From Artemia franciscana (lineage: Eukaryota; Arthropoda; Branchiopoda; Anostraca; Artemiidae): a stretch of DNA of 64,000 bases. The notes beneath the pieces are model-generated. The model was not told the origin of the DNA, searched no databases, and saw nothing but the letters and a program-made list of their open reading frames with translations. The stretch covers positions 496,001 through 560,000 of the forward strand of contig NW_027062695.1 in NCBI RefSeq assembly GCF_032884065.1. The letters are read 5' to 3'. Below are positions 32,655-44,577 of the stretch, piece after piece (position 1 is the stretch's first letter; every line of letters begins with the position of its first letter). Made by a program: the position numbers and the translations under genes.

Positions 32655-32764
32655 GTGTAAAGGGGAAGGTTTTGAATAAACTGGGATGGAGGAGGGTGTG
32701 TAGCTGTGTTGGCCTTAGGCGGCTTTGTGCTGCTGTGATGTGTTAGTAGTAGTAGTAGTATTTC
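32655..32764 (+). mobile_element. RTE-type LINE 3' tail, copy 3, with (TAG)n end
   Basis: GGATGGAGGAGGGTGTGTAG, CTGTGTTGGCCTTAGGCGG and the terminal (TAG)n run match the end of the 34.3-34.8 kb copy. Confidence 0.75.
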
Positions 32765-34275
32765 CAAGATTAAAATCCCACTGTCCGTGTTTATGAAACA
32801 TATCTTATATTGACTCAAATAGTAGCAATTAATTCCCTTTAATTCAAATATTTGTTCAAAATTAGGTACCATTCAAGTACTGGGGGTATTACCCTAGATT
32901 AGCTCAGAATACACAAAACCTTGTTCTAGAACAGCCTGTCTTTCAGCTTGTGTAAGTATACTGTAGATTTTCAGACGTCTACTTGGTTGCTAGGCCGAAA
33001 TATTTTATTTAAAAAGACTATTACTTGGTTGGCTGAGATATTTGTGGGTCAATATCATGTTGCTGCAGTGATGACATAATACTAGAGTTGATATTTTCAA
33101 TTTCTTCAGCCTTTTCATGTGTGGTAGGTTTTGGAGACCAGTTATTCACCTAGTTTTATGTCTTTGAACCCACTCAGTCAAAGTTTTATCATACTTGAGG
33201 GAGAGGTAAGAAAAGCAACAAAGTCTAAAACAGGCCTCGTAATTGCTTTTTAGAGCCTTATGAAGACTTTCTGCAAACAGATAGAAATAGAACATTTATG
33301 AACATTTTATATTTTATGAGATTTTTCACATTATAAGATGTCTTCCACCAATATTCTGAGGCCTCCCAGACCTCTATATGTTTCTTCTATTTTTTTCTAA
33401 AACTTATTTTTTTCTGACACCACACCAAATGAATATCACTTCTACATATAGCATCCAAATATTATGTTGAAGGTTATTAGGTACGAAGCTACAGTAGAGA
33501 GTGGATCCAATAGCCTGAGCAGGTGTCTAGCGTGATTTCTTTCTTTTCAAATAATTTGAGTCATGCTGAGGTCTACTCATGTACATCACAAATTGCGACA
33601 GCTAGGGAAAGGAGACTGTTACAAATTCTTTGGAGTTTCCCATGTAATCTAGAATTTGCTATCTTGTCTTTTACCATCTCCCTTACATCAGTATATTTAC
33701 ACGGCTTGAGAAAATTTTTTAGCTCTGTCATGTATTTATCAATATTTTTGGGGTCTCTTTGATCTTTTTTAAAAAATATAATGTTAGAACATTGTTTTTT
33801 AGGAACCTTATGCTATGAACTTTTATGAAATATACCTTAAATTTGTCTTTATCTATTTATGTAAGCCCAAACGCACTAAAGCGTCTGTTTATCTAAACAC
33901 AAGAAAAGATTTCTTGTGCTATAGCTATATACTCTAGAGCTATAGCTCTGTGCTATATACTCTGTTTAGAAGCAAGATCATTAGTGCTTCAATTGAAAAA
34001 ACGGCTATGCTTCTGACACCATGTAAAGTTTGTCAGTTTAATGTAGCCAAATATCATAATAGTAGTTAGCTAACCAGTATATGATTTATCCCACCTCACA
34101 AGGTCTTTTGTTGATTGGTGACTTTACAATAAAAAAAGAAATCATAAAACTTGGGATGTTCCAAAAGTTGAAAAAGAGAATATTAAAAATGAGAAAAGCT
34201 CGTAAAAAAGTGTTACTCAAAATATTGAAAATCTTGTGTTTGGTAGAAGGTCGTGGACCTTTTACAATAATATAG
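32765..34275. other. no supported gene (kinesin intron 1)
   Basis: AT-rich sequence with short ORFs only. A small inverted structure of TATAGCT/AGCTATA words lies at 33925-33975. Confidence 0.45.
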
Positions 34276-34833
34276 TTGTTGCCAAACGTTAGTTCTGATG
34301 GAATGTACACTGAGATTTATGCTGTTAGATGCATAAAGAAAAAGATAAGTCTACAAACCAAGATTAGAATATTGGAAGCTACAGTGATGACAGTGGTCAA
34401 ATATGGCTCTGAAGCATGGGCACTCCGAAAAGCAGATGAAAATTTACTAGATGTTTTCCAGAGATATTGCCTACGGATTGTTCTGGGAACCCGGCTGACT
34501 GACCGTATTTCAAACAGTAGGTTGTACGAAAGGTGTGGTTCAATCCTGCTTTCTGGGGCTATAATGAAAGAAAGGTTGAGATGGCTAGGCCACGTTCTAC
34601 GGATGAAGGATGACAGATTACCGAAGATTGTCCTTTTTGGCCAACCGTCTGGGGCTACACGGAAAGCAGGTCGTCCTTGTCTGGGTTGGGAGGATGTCAT
34701 AAATAAATATTTAAAGGAAATGGGAACTTCCTGGGAGGGTGTAAAGAGGGAGGCTTTAAATAGATTAGGTTGGAGGAGGAGCGTGCGTAGCTGTGTTGGC
34801 CTCAGGCGGCTTGGTGCTGCAGTGAGTTATTAG
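34276..34833 (+). pseudogene. RTE-type LINE RT C-terminal fragment, open for 185 codons
   Basis: After a few unrelated codons the frame reads KISLQTKIRILEATVMTVVK, YGSEAWALRKADENLLDVFQ, CLRIVLGTRLTDRISN, RLRWLGHVLRMKDDRLPK and KAGRPCLGWED. This is the thumb and tail of RTE-type LINE polymerases. It lacks the catalytic palm, so it is a 5'-truncated insertion with a surprisingly intact frame. The 3' end is followed by a (TAG)n tail at 34829-34850. It is the best preserved of four copies of this 3' end. Confidence 0.75.
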
Positions 34834-34852
34834 TAGTAGCAGTAGTAGATGC

Positions 34853-35850
34853 ATAATGCCGCCACGTTGGCGAATTATTGATGCAGTTGCTTAAAGTTTT
34901 TGTGAGCAATCAAATTTGTGCTTTCCAGTTCTTGTCTTGCCAAAACAACGTGTTCGTCTTTTTTTAAAGTTACTATTGCCATGATTAACAAAAAATTAAA
35001 TTGGCCAACTGGTATTACATGTCAGGAAACAAGCATGACTTTCAGGGACTAGGGCTTTTTCCAACTGATAAATTTGCTACTTGTATTAGCTCATATAGCT
35101 CAGAAACTTTCAGTGTTGGAAAAAAATTATTGTATTATAAGCTATTGTGCTGTAAATTTATATTTAAATCCGATATATTTTTAGTTTTGTTGCTTTATTT
35201 GCAATATGGAACACATTTAAGAGAGCTAAATAATCCTCATTTTACATACTGACTGAAATTATGCTATACTAGTAATATTTAAAGCTTCATGCTCTGAAGT
35301 GAATGTGGCTAATTATTTCATTGTGTTGCAAGAGCAATACTTTGGTTATGTCGTATTTTTTTTCTTCCTAGCACCCCGATTTCAGCTTATTCCTAGAAAG
35401 TAGTAAGGGTCTAATCTCTGCGGTTTTTACGAAAAGTGTGGACCTTAGGCTGAATTGATGAATATGACGTTGCATTTTGGAAAACTTCGTAAAGCTCTTG
35501 CCTTGGGCCAAAAAGGATGGTTTTTGCTTGTCCTTGATCCAGAGCCTATAGTGTGCGAAGTGACTTGGAGTTTTATAGCCTATGTGAGAGAGAACTATCT
35601 GAAGTTATGCAGTCAAGCTTTTGTTTCATCAAACCATGGTTTTTTTTTTCAAGGTTCAATCGGGTTTAATTAAAAAAAAGGAAATAACTAAACTTAAAGT
35701 ACACTGCTCTGCGACAAAACTCACGTTGAGACCCATAAACATAAAAGATTCTTCACTAACACGCAGTACGGCTCCCACTTCACTCTTCGACACAACCACA
35801 CGCCTCCTCATTATATAATTTTTTTTAATCTTAACCATAGGGTTCCTCCC
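34853..35850. other. no supported gene (kinesin intron 1)
   Basis: Short ORFs only and no motif recognised. The right end may contain 3' untranslated sequence of the - strand LINE. Confidence 0.4.
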
Positions 35851-35907
35851 TCCCTCCCCGGACGTACAACCACCTCACCTAAATATACTAAAAAATCTAA
35901 ACTCCAT

Positions 35908-36710
35908 CTAATTTAATTTATCTTTCTTTTTTTTATCATTCACTTCTTGACCTCTAGCTAAATATTTATTTAAACTATTTTTGAAAGACCCGAGGGAGCT
36001 CCTACATCTCAGCTCTTTTGGAAGCATGTTCCACACTTTAGCACATGCTACATCCGGGGGAAAATCTGAACGTACTGTTGGAGTTTGTCTCACTTGAAGG
36101 TCAAAGACAGAGCGCGTGTTTCAGATATCAACCGAAACAGATTGTGGAAAGGAGACGGAAGTAAACAGGATAAAAATTTAAAAACAAAAACTGAGCACTA
36201 CAGACGGTAAAGGGAACCAAGTGACAGATAGTCGTCTACATTTCCAATAATTTTCAATGCACGCTTGTGGATTGAGTCAAGTCTCTTCAGGTGTGATTTG
36301 AAGGTTGACTGCCAAATTATGGCACAATACTGCAGGTGAGGTTTCAGAAGTCCATTGTAAAGTCGACGAAGGGTTTTTTGAGGAAATACGTGCTTCAGTT
36401 TCCTGATGATGCCAAGATTGCGAGAGAGTTTCAGCTCCACAGCCTGGATGTGGTTTAGAAAGGAGAGGTTTTCGTCCAGGAGTACACCTAGATACATAGC
36501 AAAACCCGTTTCTGGCCGCCTGATCGTTCCTCTAGAAGTTATAATTCCAGTTATATCTCGATGAATAGTTCCAATCCTTGAAAAGAATAGCACACACGAT
36601 TTGTCGACATTTATTACAAATCGATTTGCATCCATCCAGACGTAAGTTTCTTCTAAGACAATCTCTAGTTTTCTCTGGAGTGACATCATGCCAGAGTCAC
36701 AGGAGGCCAT
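35908..36710 (-). pseudogene. LINE RT thumb and C-terminal tail
   Basis: 36710-36198 encodes WMDANRFVINVDKSCVLFFS, YLGVLLDENLSFLNHI, LGIIRKLKHVFP, LYNGLLKPHLQYCAIIW and LDSIHKRALKIIG, the standard thumb and tail blocks. After a frame change 36093-35908 encodes AKVWNMLPKELRCRSSLGSF, the end of such proteins. Confidence 0.8.
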
Positions 36711-36730
36711 TGTAGTATCGTCGGCGAATG

Positions 36731-37507
36731 CTAGCAGCTCACTAGAGTCGTTGTCAGTATTTGAAGTGTCTTCACCGCAGCAGAGTTTGCAGCACCGTGA
36801 GGTCCTGAAATTTGGTTCAGAACACGACTTAGGTCATTCACATGAATCAGAAATAACAGTGAACCTAAGATCGATCCCTGTGGCACACCGAAATTTACCA
36901 CGATATCGTTCAACGGATCTTCTCCTATGTACATGCGCCGATTGCTAAGGTAGGACTGGAACCATTTCAGTGCCTCTCCTCTAACGCCGATTTGTTCTAG
37001 TTTACTTAGTAGAATTCCATGATCCATACTGTCGAATGCTTTTTTGATATCAAGTAAAATAACAGCTGGCAAAAGTCCGAGGTCAAGAGCTTTGTTGATA
37101 AATAAGCTCAGTTACGTCAGCGCATCTTCAGTTGATTGTCCCGGTCTGAATCCAAATTGTCGTTGGTTGAGGAATCCCTTCGCTTCGAGAAAAGAGTAAA
37201 GTTGATTCTTTATAGGTTTCTCGAAGACTTTGGAAAATACCGAGAGAATTGAGATGGGTCGAAAGTCAGATGGGTCATCTTGAGGGCCACCTTTATGGAG
37301 AGGTACTATTCTTGCTTTATTGAGGAGTGATGGAAATACTCCCTTCCGCAATGAGAGGCTTATGAAATGTGTTAACGGTTGTAATACAGACGGCAACACT
37401 GCTTTCAACACTTTCGTGTGAACGTGGTTGAATCTGGACGCAGATGTACCTCTCAAGTTTCTGACAATCATTGAGACGTCGAGGGAAGTTACGGGAATGA
37501 CTGCCAT
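36731..37507 (-). pseudogene. LINE reverse transcriptase core, frameshifted
   Basis: 37507-37112 carries KARIVPLHKGGPQDDPSD, FRPISILSVFSKVFEK and QRQFGFRPGQSTEDAL. A frame change at about 37100 leads to 37072-36731 with VILLDIKKAFDSMDHGILL (first Asp), GVPQGSILGSLLFLIHVNDL, and a break where the ADD block should start (AFADDTT-like bases near 36720). Confidence 0.82.
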
Positions 37508-38045
37508 TGACTTAACACACGCTGGACCTAGAAAATCCTTGTAGGATTTTGCTTGGGATGTTACTGTGTTCGCTGTTTTCTATCCAATGCTGGCGAAGAA
37601 AGTGCAAAGTGCTTTCGCAACTTCGGTTTGCTCAGTAAAGGTTTTCCCATCAACAGTAATTTTGGAGGGTAGTTCAGGTTTTTGGTCGTTGGGTCGTAAA
37701 AGTGCTTTAATTGTCTTCCAAACTTTCCTTCCATCCTTACCACTTTCAGCTAGTTTTGTATTAAAATAATCTCTTTTGGCCTTCCTGAGAATTGATTGGA
37801 GGCATTTCTTATAAGATTCATAGATTTCTAGGCTAGCTATACTTGGTCGGTTACAGTATTCAGCCCAAAGCTTGTTCTTCTTATTAATACATCTGAGTAA
37901 ACTCTCAGTAACCCACGGATAAATTGGTGTATTTTTTCTCCCATGTTTAGCTGCTTTTTTTTTTTAACAATGTGCTTTGTATAAAGTTGTAAACGTATTA
38001 TGAAATGCTTCGAAACCTTCGTTCAAATCTTCTTTTTCCAGAACA

Positions 38046-38808
38046 CTATCCCTTGTAATTTTCTTCACGTAGGTCAATAATCGGTACGTCTTCTCTTATT
38101 CTCGAAAATGATCTTGCTACTTTTGATGTCTCAAAGATGGTGAATAGGGGGAAATGATCCGACATATCACTGACGATGACTGAAGCTGAGTGTGGAGATA
38201 CAGTCGAGAAAATATTGTCTATTAGAGAATGAGTATTTTCCGTAACTCTTGTCGGGATAGTGATTGATGGATAGAGCGTAGATCCAGACGTGAGCGTGAG
38301 GAGGTCTTTGGCACTACTTGTAAGGGGATGGGACAGGTTGATATTGAAATCGCCCATAAAGACCACATCATGATTCTGTTTCTCCAACAGCTGGAGTGTG
38401 TCCGATAATATATCCATAAAAGAAGAAACAGAGCCTGATGGGGATCGGTAAATTTCTCCAATGATTACTTTTCTTTGTGAAGGAAGCGACATTTCAAGGA
38501 CAAGTGATTCAAATACACCCTCCATCTTCCGAGTCAGTTGGTTATTTATATAAACTGGGTATTCACTCTTTGTGTAGATTGCCAATCCTCCTCGTCTTGT
38601 ATCTTTTCTATGTATAAAATTCGATGTGTACCCGGGGATATCTAACAGGCTATCATTCTGTCTCGTCAGGAATGTTTCGCAAAGTCCAAGAACATCAGGC
38701 TGTACTTGCTGACACAATCATAGTCATTACATCCGTCAGTGATGAACATAATCCTTGACAGTTCAGTTGAATTACACTGAGCTGAGATTTGGAGCATCCT
38801 TGGGCCAT
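38046..38808 (-). pseudogene. LINE AP endonuclease, one frameshift
   Basis: ATG at 38808 opens MAQGCSKSQLSVIQLNCQG, the first strand with catalytic Asn. A one-base shift near 38720 moves to the frame reading LGLCETFLTRQND (catalytic Glu), GGLAIYTKSEYPVY, GEIYRSPSGSV, VVFMGDFNINL (GDFN), SLIDNIFST and VSDMSDHFPLFTIF (SDH). All catalytic motifs are present. Confidence 0.82.
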
Positions 38809-38810
38809 AT

Positions 38811-39159
38811 TTATTATTTGAGCGTATTTATTTCGAGGCAACTTTACAAAGAATAATCTGTTTCATTACTTATTACTCGATCAAAAAAGCTTTCGAGTGG
38901 AAATCTCTGTTCTAGCAGGCAGGCACCAGTTTCAAATTGAAGATGGACTAAAATTTATAAGTGCTAAATATATGCGACACTTACCCAGCCCCACAGCCAA
39001 TATATCTTGTTTGAGTGATAAATAGAAAAAATTACAGAAATAAAAAAGTGGGGACCGAAAGTGCTGCCATCTATTGTTTCTGCCTGTTTCTGTTCGTGAT
39101 TTCAGCTGAGTTTATCATTCGTTTTTTTTTCAATTGGGATTACGGTAAAGAAATGGTAT
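38811..39159. other. no supported gene (kinesin intron 1)
   Basis: Possible 5' untranslated sequence of the - strand LINE; nothing further was recognised. Confidence 0.35.
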
Positions 39160-41590
39160 CAGATTCACCTCTTAAACTGGAAAACTTCTCTTATTGCTAA
39201 AGAAATTGAGTTTATCCTTTTTTCCTTTCTAAGTGATGACGTTAGAAACTTGGCCTTCGGCAACAAAGTCAACGTTTGAACTAAGACAGATAGGTTTTTT
39301 TTTTCGACGGCAGTCAATAGCTCTTGATGAGCTGATCAAAGTGTATGTCCTCCATTTTTATGGCACTTGGTATTAACCAAATGACATATAGCAATCACAA
39401 GTTCTGTCATTCGGTCTGTCTGTCTGTCCTGGTTTTGCTAGTTTAGGTACTTCCAGATAAGCTAGGACAATGAAATTTGGCAGGTGTATTAGGAACCAGA
39501 CCAGATTAAATTAGAAATAGTCGTTTCCCCGATTTGACCATCTGGGGAGGAGTGCGGGGACAGTTAATTCGGAAAAATTAGAAAAAAATGAGGTATTTTT
39601 AACTTACGAATGGGTGATCGGATCTTAATGAAATTTGATATTTAGAAGGATATCGTGTCTCAGAGCTGTTATTTTAAATCAAGACCGGATCCGTCGACAT
39701 TGGGGGGGATTTGGAGGGGGAAACCTAAAATCTTGGAAAACGCTTAGAGTGGAGGGATCGGGATGAAACTTGGTGGGAAAAATAAGCACAAGTCCTAGAT
39801 ACGTGATTGAGATAACCGGAATGGATCCGCTCTCTTTGGGGGAGTTGGGGGGGGGGTTAATTCTGAAAAACTAGAAAAAATTAGGTATTTTTGACTTACG
39901 AAGGAGTGATGGGATCTTAATGAAATTTTATATTTAGAAGGACCTCGTAACTCAGCTCTCTTATTTTAAATTCCGACCGGATCCAGTGTCATTGGAGGGA
40001 GTTGGGGCGGGGGGAACCGGAAATCTTGGAAAAGACTTGGGAAGAGTGGAGAAATTAGGATGAAACTTGGTTGGAAGAATAAGCACAAGTCCAAGATACG
40101 TGGCTGACGTAACCGGCCTGGATCTGCTCTCTTTATGGGAGCTGTGTGGGGGGTAATTCGAAAAAATTAGAAAAAAGGAGGTATTTGTAACTTACGAACC
40201 AGTAATCAGACCTTAATGAAATTTTATATTTAGAAAGATCTTGTGCTTCAGAGGTCTTATTCTAAATACTGACCAGATCTGGTGACATTGAGGGGAGTTG
40301 GAGAGGGAAACCGGAAATCTTGGAAAACGTGAAAATTGAGGTATCTTTATCTTACAAATGTGTGATCAGATCTTAATGAAACTTGATATATAGAAAGATT
40401 TTATTTCTCAGATGCTCCATTTTCAATTCGAATTGGACCCGGGAACAAAGGGGGTTGGGGAAGGGAAGAAATCTTGGGGACCGGAAATCTTGGAAAACGC
40501 TTAGAGTGGAGAGATCGGGATGAAACTAGATGAGAAGAATAAACACAAGTTCTAGATACGCTATTGACATAACTGGAATGGATCTGCTCTCTTTGGGGGA
40601 GTTGGGGGGGGGGTAATTCAGAAAAATTAGAAAAAATGAGGTATGTTTAACTTAAGAACGGGTGACCGGATCTTAATGAAATTTGATATATAGAAGGAAC
40701 TCATGTCTCAGAGCTCTTATTTTAAATCCCTACCAGATCTGGTGACGTTGGGGGAGTTGGAAGGGGAAACCGGAAATCTTGGAAAAGGCTTAGAGTGGAG
40801 AGATTAGGATGAAACTTGGTGGATAGAATAAGAAAATGTCGTAGATATGTGATTGAAGTAACCGGACTGGATCCGCTCTCAGTGGGGAAGCTAGGGGGGT
40901 TTTCAGTGCTTTGGCGAGTTTGGTGCGTCTGGACGTGTTAGGACGATGAAAATTGGTAGGCGTGTCAGGGACCTGCACAAATTGACTTGATAAAGTCCCC
41001 GATTCGACCATCTGGGGTGCTGAAGGGAGAGGACTAATTAGAAAAAAGAGGTATTTTCAACTTACGAGGGGGTAATCGGATTTAAATGAATTTTGATATT
41101 TAGAAAGACCTCGTGTCTCAGAGCTCTTATTGTAAATCTCGACCGGCATTAAGCCTCTGATTTTCCTTTTAAATAAATCCATTGATTCTTAGAATTTTGC
41201 TAGAGCTCATGCCATATGAGCTATTGGCTGTTCCGGCCTCGTCACAAGTGCCATATGAGCTCTTAGCTCTTGTTTGGTAGAAAATTTCCTTCACGAGATA
41301 TACCAGTTTGAAAGTTTAAAGGGGCTGAACACTGAAACCAAAAATGGTCGATACAGATATGGTATCAAATATTCCTCTTAAACTTCAAAAGTTCTCCCAT
41401 TGCTGAAGAAATTAGAGTTTATCCTTTGCTCCTTTCTAGGTGATGACATTAGAAACTTGGCCTACGCCGAAAAAGTCAACTTTTGAACTAAGACAGATAG
41501 AATTTTTTTTCCGACAGCAGTCGATAGCTCTTGATGAGCTGATCAAAGTATATGACATCCATTTTTTGGTAGAAAAATTTCTTCATGAGA
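39160..41590. repeat. ~295-bp tandem array flanked by direct repeats
   Basis: Within 39460-41160 a unit recurs with words CTTAATGAAA(T/C)TT(T/G)ATAT, TCTCAGAGCTCTTATTTTAA, GACCGGATC, GGAAATCTTGGAAAA and GATCCGCTCTCTTTGGGGG. The spacing is about 292-299 bases, with one unit shortened to about 162. The array is bracketed by two direct copies of a ~200-bp sequence at 39160-39350 and 41370-41580 (shared TTGAACTAAGACAGATAG, AGCTCTTGATGAGCTGATCA). No protein is encoded. Confidence 0.75.
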
Positions 41591-41639
41591 TATACCAGTT
41601 TGAAGGTTCAAGGGGTTGACAACTTCAGTAGTAAGGTAC

Positions 41640-42100
41640 ACATTGAAACTAAAAATATGCCAATAAAAATTATGAGAAATATAGGGGAGTTTTAAGCAAT
41701 GATCCACTGTTAGCTCATAATCATCTTCCGCAATGAGAGGCTTGCAACTTTTGTTAGTTGGTGTACCTATTATTTGTTTCCGGTGTATTTGATGGTAAGA
41801 CCAATTTAGTTCCAGTGGTAAAACATGTAGGGATCTTGTAAGTAATAATCGACTGTTAGGCTACAGTCATCTTCAGCGATGAGGGGTTTGCAACTTTTGC
41901 TAGTTGCAATGAGGAACTTGCAACTTTTGCGAGTTGGTGTACCTAGTGTTTTTTTTTAAGATCCTTACAGATTAACAATTTCAGCGTTTAATCGAAGCGA
42001 GGACATAAAACCAAAGTGTTGCTCTCACAATACTTTAGTCGGCGAAGCCGAACAAAGGTTGCCGCAACACCTCACGTTGCTCATGCAACGTAGATCTAGT
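41640..42100. repeat. short direct repeats with GAGGGGTTTGCAACTTTTGC-like words
   Basis: The phrase GA(G)AGGCTTGCAACTTTTGTT near 41740 recurs near 41880 and 41915, each followed by AGTTGGTGTACCTA in two cases. A small palindrome (GTCGGCGAAGCCGAAC) lies at about 42040. Confidence 0.6.
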
Positions 42101-42146
42101 TGCTCCTGGGTCTTGATTTTATATGGAAATTAATTAAAAAAAAAAA

Positions 42147-42455
42147 ACAATTTTTTCAACTGAAAGTAAGGAGCAACGTTAAAACTCAATACGAACAAAA
42201 ATTATCACGTATATGAGGGGTTTAACCCCCTCGTCTGTAACTCGCTCTTTACGCTAAATTTCGAATTTGTTCCCTTTAAGAATGACCCCTTAATCACAAA
42301 GTCCGTTTAAATAGAATAAATAGCTCTTTTGAAAGCACTAAACACACTAGAGTAAAGAGCGAGGTATTGACGAGGGGGCGAACCCCCTCATATACGTAGT
42401 GGTTTTGTTCGTTTCAAGTTTTAATGTAGCTCCTTACTTTCAGTTGGAAAAAGCT
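42147..42455. mobile_element. TIR element (MITE), ~105-bp arms
   Basis: The left arm at 42147-42256 (CAACTGAAAGTAAGGAGC.., ATATGAGGGGTTTAACCCCC, ACTCGCTCTTTA) is mirrored at 42352-42455 (TAAAGAGCGAGGT.., GAACCCCCTCATATACGT, GCTCCTTACTTTCAGTTG). The ~95-bp loop is non-coding. Confidence 0.85.
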
Positions 42456-42639
42456 TGTTTTTTATATTTAATTTCCGATCGTTTTTTAGACAATGCTGAG
42501 AAATCCGGCGCCCTTTCATGGAAAAATTGTCTTTCCCATGGAAAGATCCTCCTACGTACCCCTCCTACATCAGAAAAAATCCCCTCTGAAAAGTTCCGTA
42601 TACTTCCCAATGACCAATACTATATGTAAACAATGGGCA

Positions 42640-42900
42640 AAGTTTATAACTTGCAACCCTTTCCCCAGGGACTGTGGGGGATTAAGTCATCCTCAAAGAC
42701 ATAGTTATTTGATTTTTCGACCTCACTGAACAAAATAGCTATCTCAAAGTTTTGATCCCGTGACTTTTGGAAAAACATGAGTGTGGGAGGGGACCTAGTT
42801 TCCCTTCGATTTTTGTGATCACTTGAAAAGGGCACTAAAAGTTTTAATATCCGCTCAAATGAGCCCTTTCACGATATTCTTGGACCAGGTCGATACGATC
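42640..42900. repeat. dispersed repeat family A, copy 3
   Basis: AAAGACATAGTTATTTGA, CAAAATAGCTATCTCAAAGT, GTGTGGGAGGGGAC and CAAATGAGCCC match the copies at 10.6 and 22.7 kb. Confidence 0.65.
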
Positions 42901-43962
42901 ACCCCTGGGGAAAAAACAAACAAAAAACCAAATAAACAATTAAACACTTATTCGTGATCTTTTTCTGGCAAAAAAATACAAAATTCCACAATTGTCAGAT
43001 AGTATTTTTAAATATCTACAGTAGGGTTCTATGATACGCTGAATCTGATGGTGTGATGTTCATTAAAATTCTATGATTCCTAGGGGGTGTTTACCCCTTT
43101 TTTCGAAAATACGGCAAATTTTCTCAGGCTCGTATTCTTTGATGGTTAAGACTAAACTTGATGAAACGTTTTTGAAATCAGCGTAAAAATCCAATTCTTT
43201 TGATGTATCTATTAGTATCAAAATTCCGTCTTATAGAGTCTCGGTTACTATTGAGCCAGGTCGCCCTTACTTACAGTTTGTTACCACGAACTATTTGATT
43301 CTAGGAAAATCGAAAAAAAAATTATATATAGCATATACAGGTAAGATTAACAAGAATTTTGGTACCCTCAATTACTTCATAATTTGCTACTAATTCTTGC
43401 AATTAAATAGTCAGTTGTTGCATGGTGTATCATCCAAAGAACAAACAATTTTCTGAGATAACTTCGTTTAATTTTTTATGGCAAGTTTTCAGTCCATTCC
43501 TGATGACTATTTGCTAGTCTTAGCAATCAGTCTAACATATTGTCTTTAAACATGTAAATTTTACCTCCTGGATTTTACAGAATAAGTCTCAAATAAAAGA
43601 AATGATAAAAATGTGTGCCCTATGCTCTATGATATCTCTGCTATCCATACACACAAGACCTTTAATGTTTTCAAATAACAGAAAAACTGTGCTTTGGTAA
43701 CATTCTGTTCTTTTCCACAGAGATTATATAAAATTTAAATATTTCACTAAAGATTTGTTAAGAAGATGCGAACAAGTTGACAAAGGTGCCATGAATCGTA
43801 TTTGGTGCTGGAAGGGAGTAAAAAAAATTATGTCATCCAGTCTTCTTCATCGTGCATGATTGTTGAAACTCCCTTTAAGAGAGATTGAATATTAATTGCT
43901 GAATGTTGAATATTTGTGCTATTTTATTTGAATGAACATATATATATTTCTTTTGTTTGTAG
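42901..43962. other. no supported gene (end of kinesin intron 1)
   Basis: AT-rich sequence. The last ~40 bases are T-rich and form the polypyrimidine tract of the exon 2 acceptor. Confidence 0.45.
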
Positions 43963-44053
43963 AACTCGAACTAGGAGTTCAAAATGTGGTTGAGGTGGCT
44001 GGAAATCAAATTTTGCTGGACCAGCAACTATCATTGGAGAAAGCATCTGAAAG
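43963..44053 (+). CDS. Khc-73: kinesin exon 2
   Basis: The exon follows a TTTTGTTTGTAG acceptor and encodes ELELGVQNVVEVAGNQILLD and onwards to KASER, the variable strand-loop region between the first motor motif and the FAFDHCF block. The donor is GTCTGT, a weaker consensus. It spans 91 bases. The assignment rests mainly on phase continuity, position and the kinesin-like pattern, since this part of the motor is poorly conserved. Confidence 0.82.
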
Positions 44054-44498
44054 GTCTGTCCTATTTTCCATTCTATATAGGCTACCCATTAAACATAGGT
44101 GATAGTTGGCCTTAAAATAATGGGAGTGGGATTGGTTATCACTGGTTGTCAAATCATCATGAGAGGTATATTTTGCTCAACAGATTTTTATGCTAATACT
44201 GTGAAGCTTATTTTGTGGCTGTATAGAAGTGGTTTCTTAGCAGAATATCATGACTACTGCGAAGAACTTGCATTACTCAGAGGCAACTGAGGTTAAGCAT
44301 TTTCCTTTTAGCAATTGACTACCATCGACCCCGCATCGATGCTTGAAATTTTAGTTGCGTTCACAGGGTTTATCGTTTTGGAACCCAGACACATCTCTTC
44401 TTGGCTTATAGCTTATGTTACCGACGGTGACTTGTATCACTGAATTTAAACCAGTTTAGATAAGTATTCTTTAGTATTGATTATTAGCAGAATGGGTC

Positions 44499-44531
<33 letters not shown>

Positions 44532-44577
44532 CGGTGTATTTAGTCGGGTTCTGTTGTGTCCAAAATTACTATAATAA
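44054..44577. other. no supported gene; poly-A run
   Basis: Start of kinesin intron 2. A run of about 27 A residues lies at 44504-44530. Confidence 0.5.

Larger units (their letters stand above)
35860..38810 (-). mobile_element. - strand LINE of CR1/Jockey-like type, nearly complete ORF2 with frameshifts
   Basis: Reading leftwards: endonuclease (38808-38046), a linker region, RT N-terminal blocks (37507-37112), RT palm (37072-36731), thumb (36710-36198) and C-terminal tail (36093-35908). The whole ORF2 is about 2.9 kb long, the expected size, but is split into at least five open pieces. No ORF1 was recognised beyond 38810. The pieces are long, so decay is moderate. It lies antisense in kinesin intron 1. 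Confidence 0.8.

Noticed and set aside
33523..33762. 79-codon + strand ORF as a membrane protein exon
   Set aside because: Hydrophobicity follows from T-rich composition and no motif or splice structure supports it.
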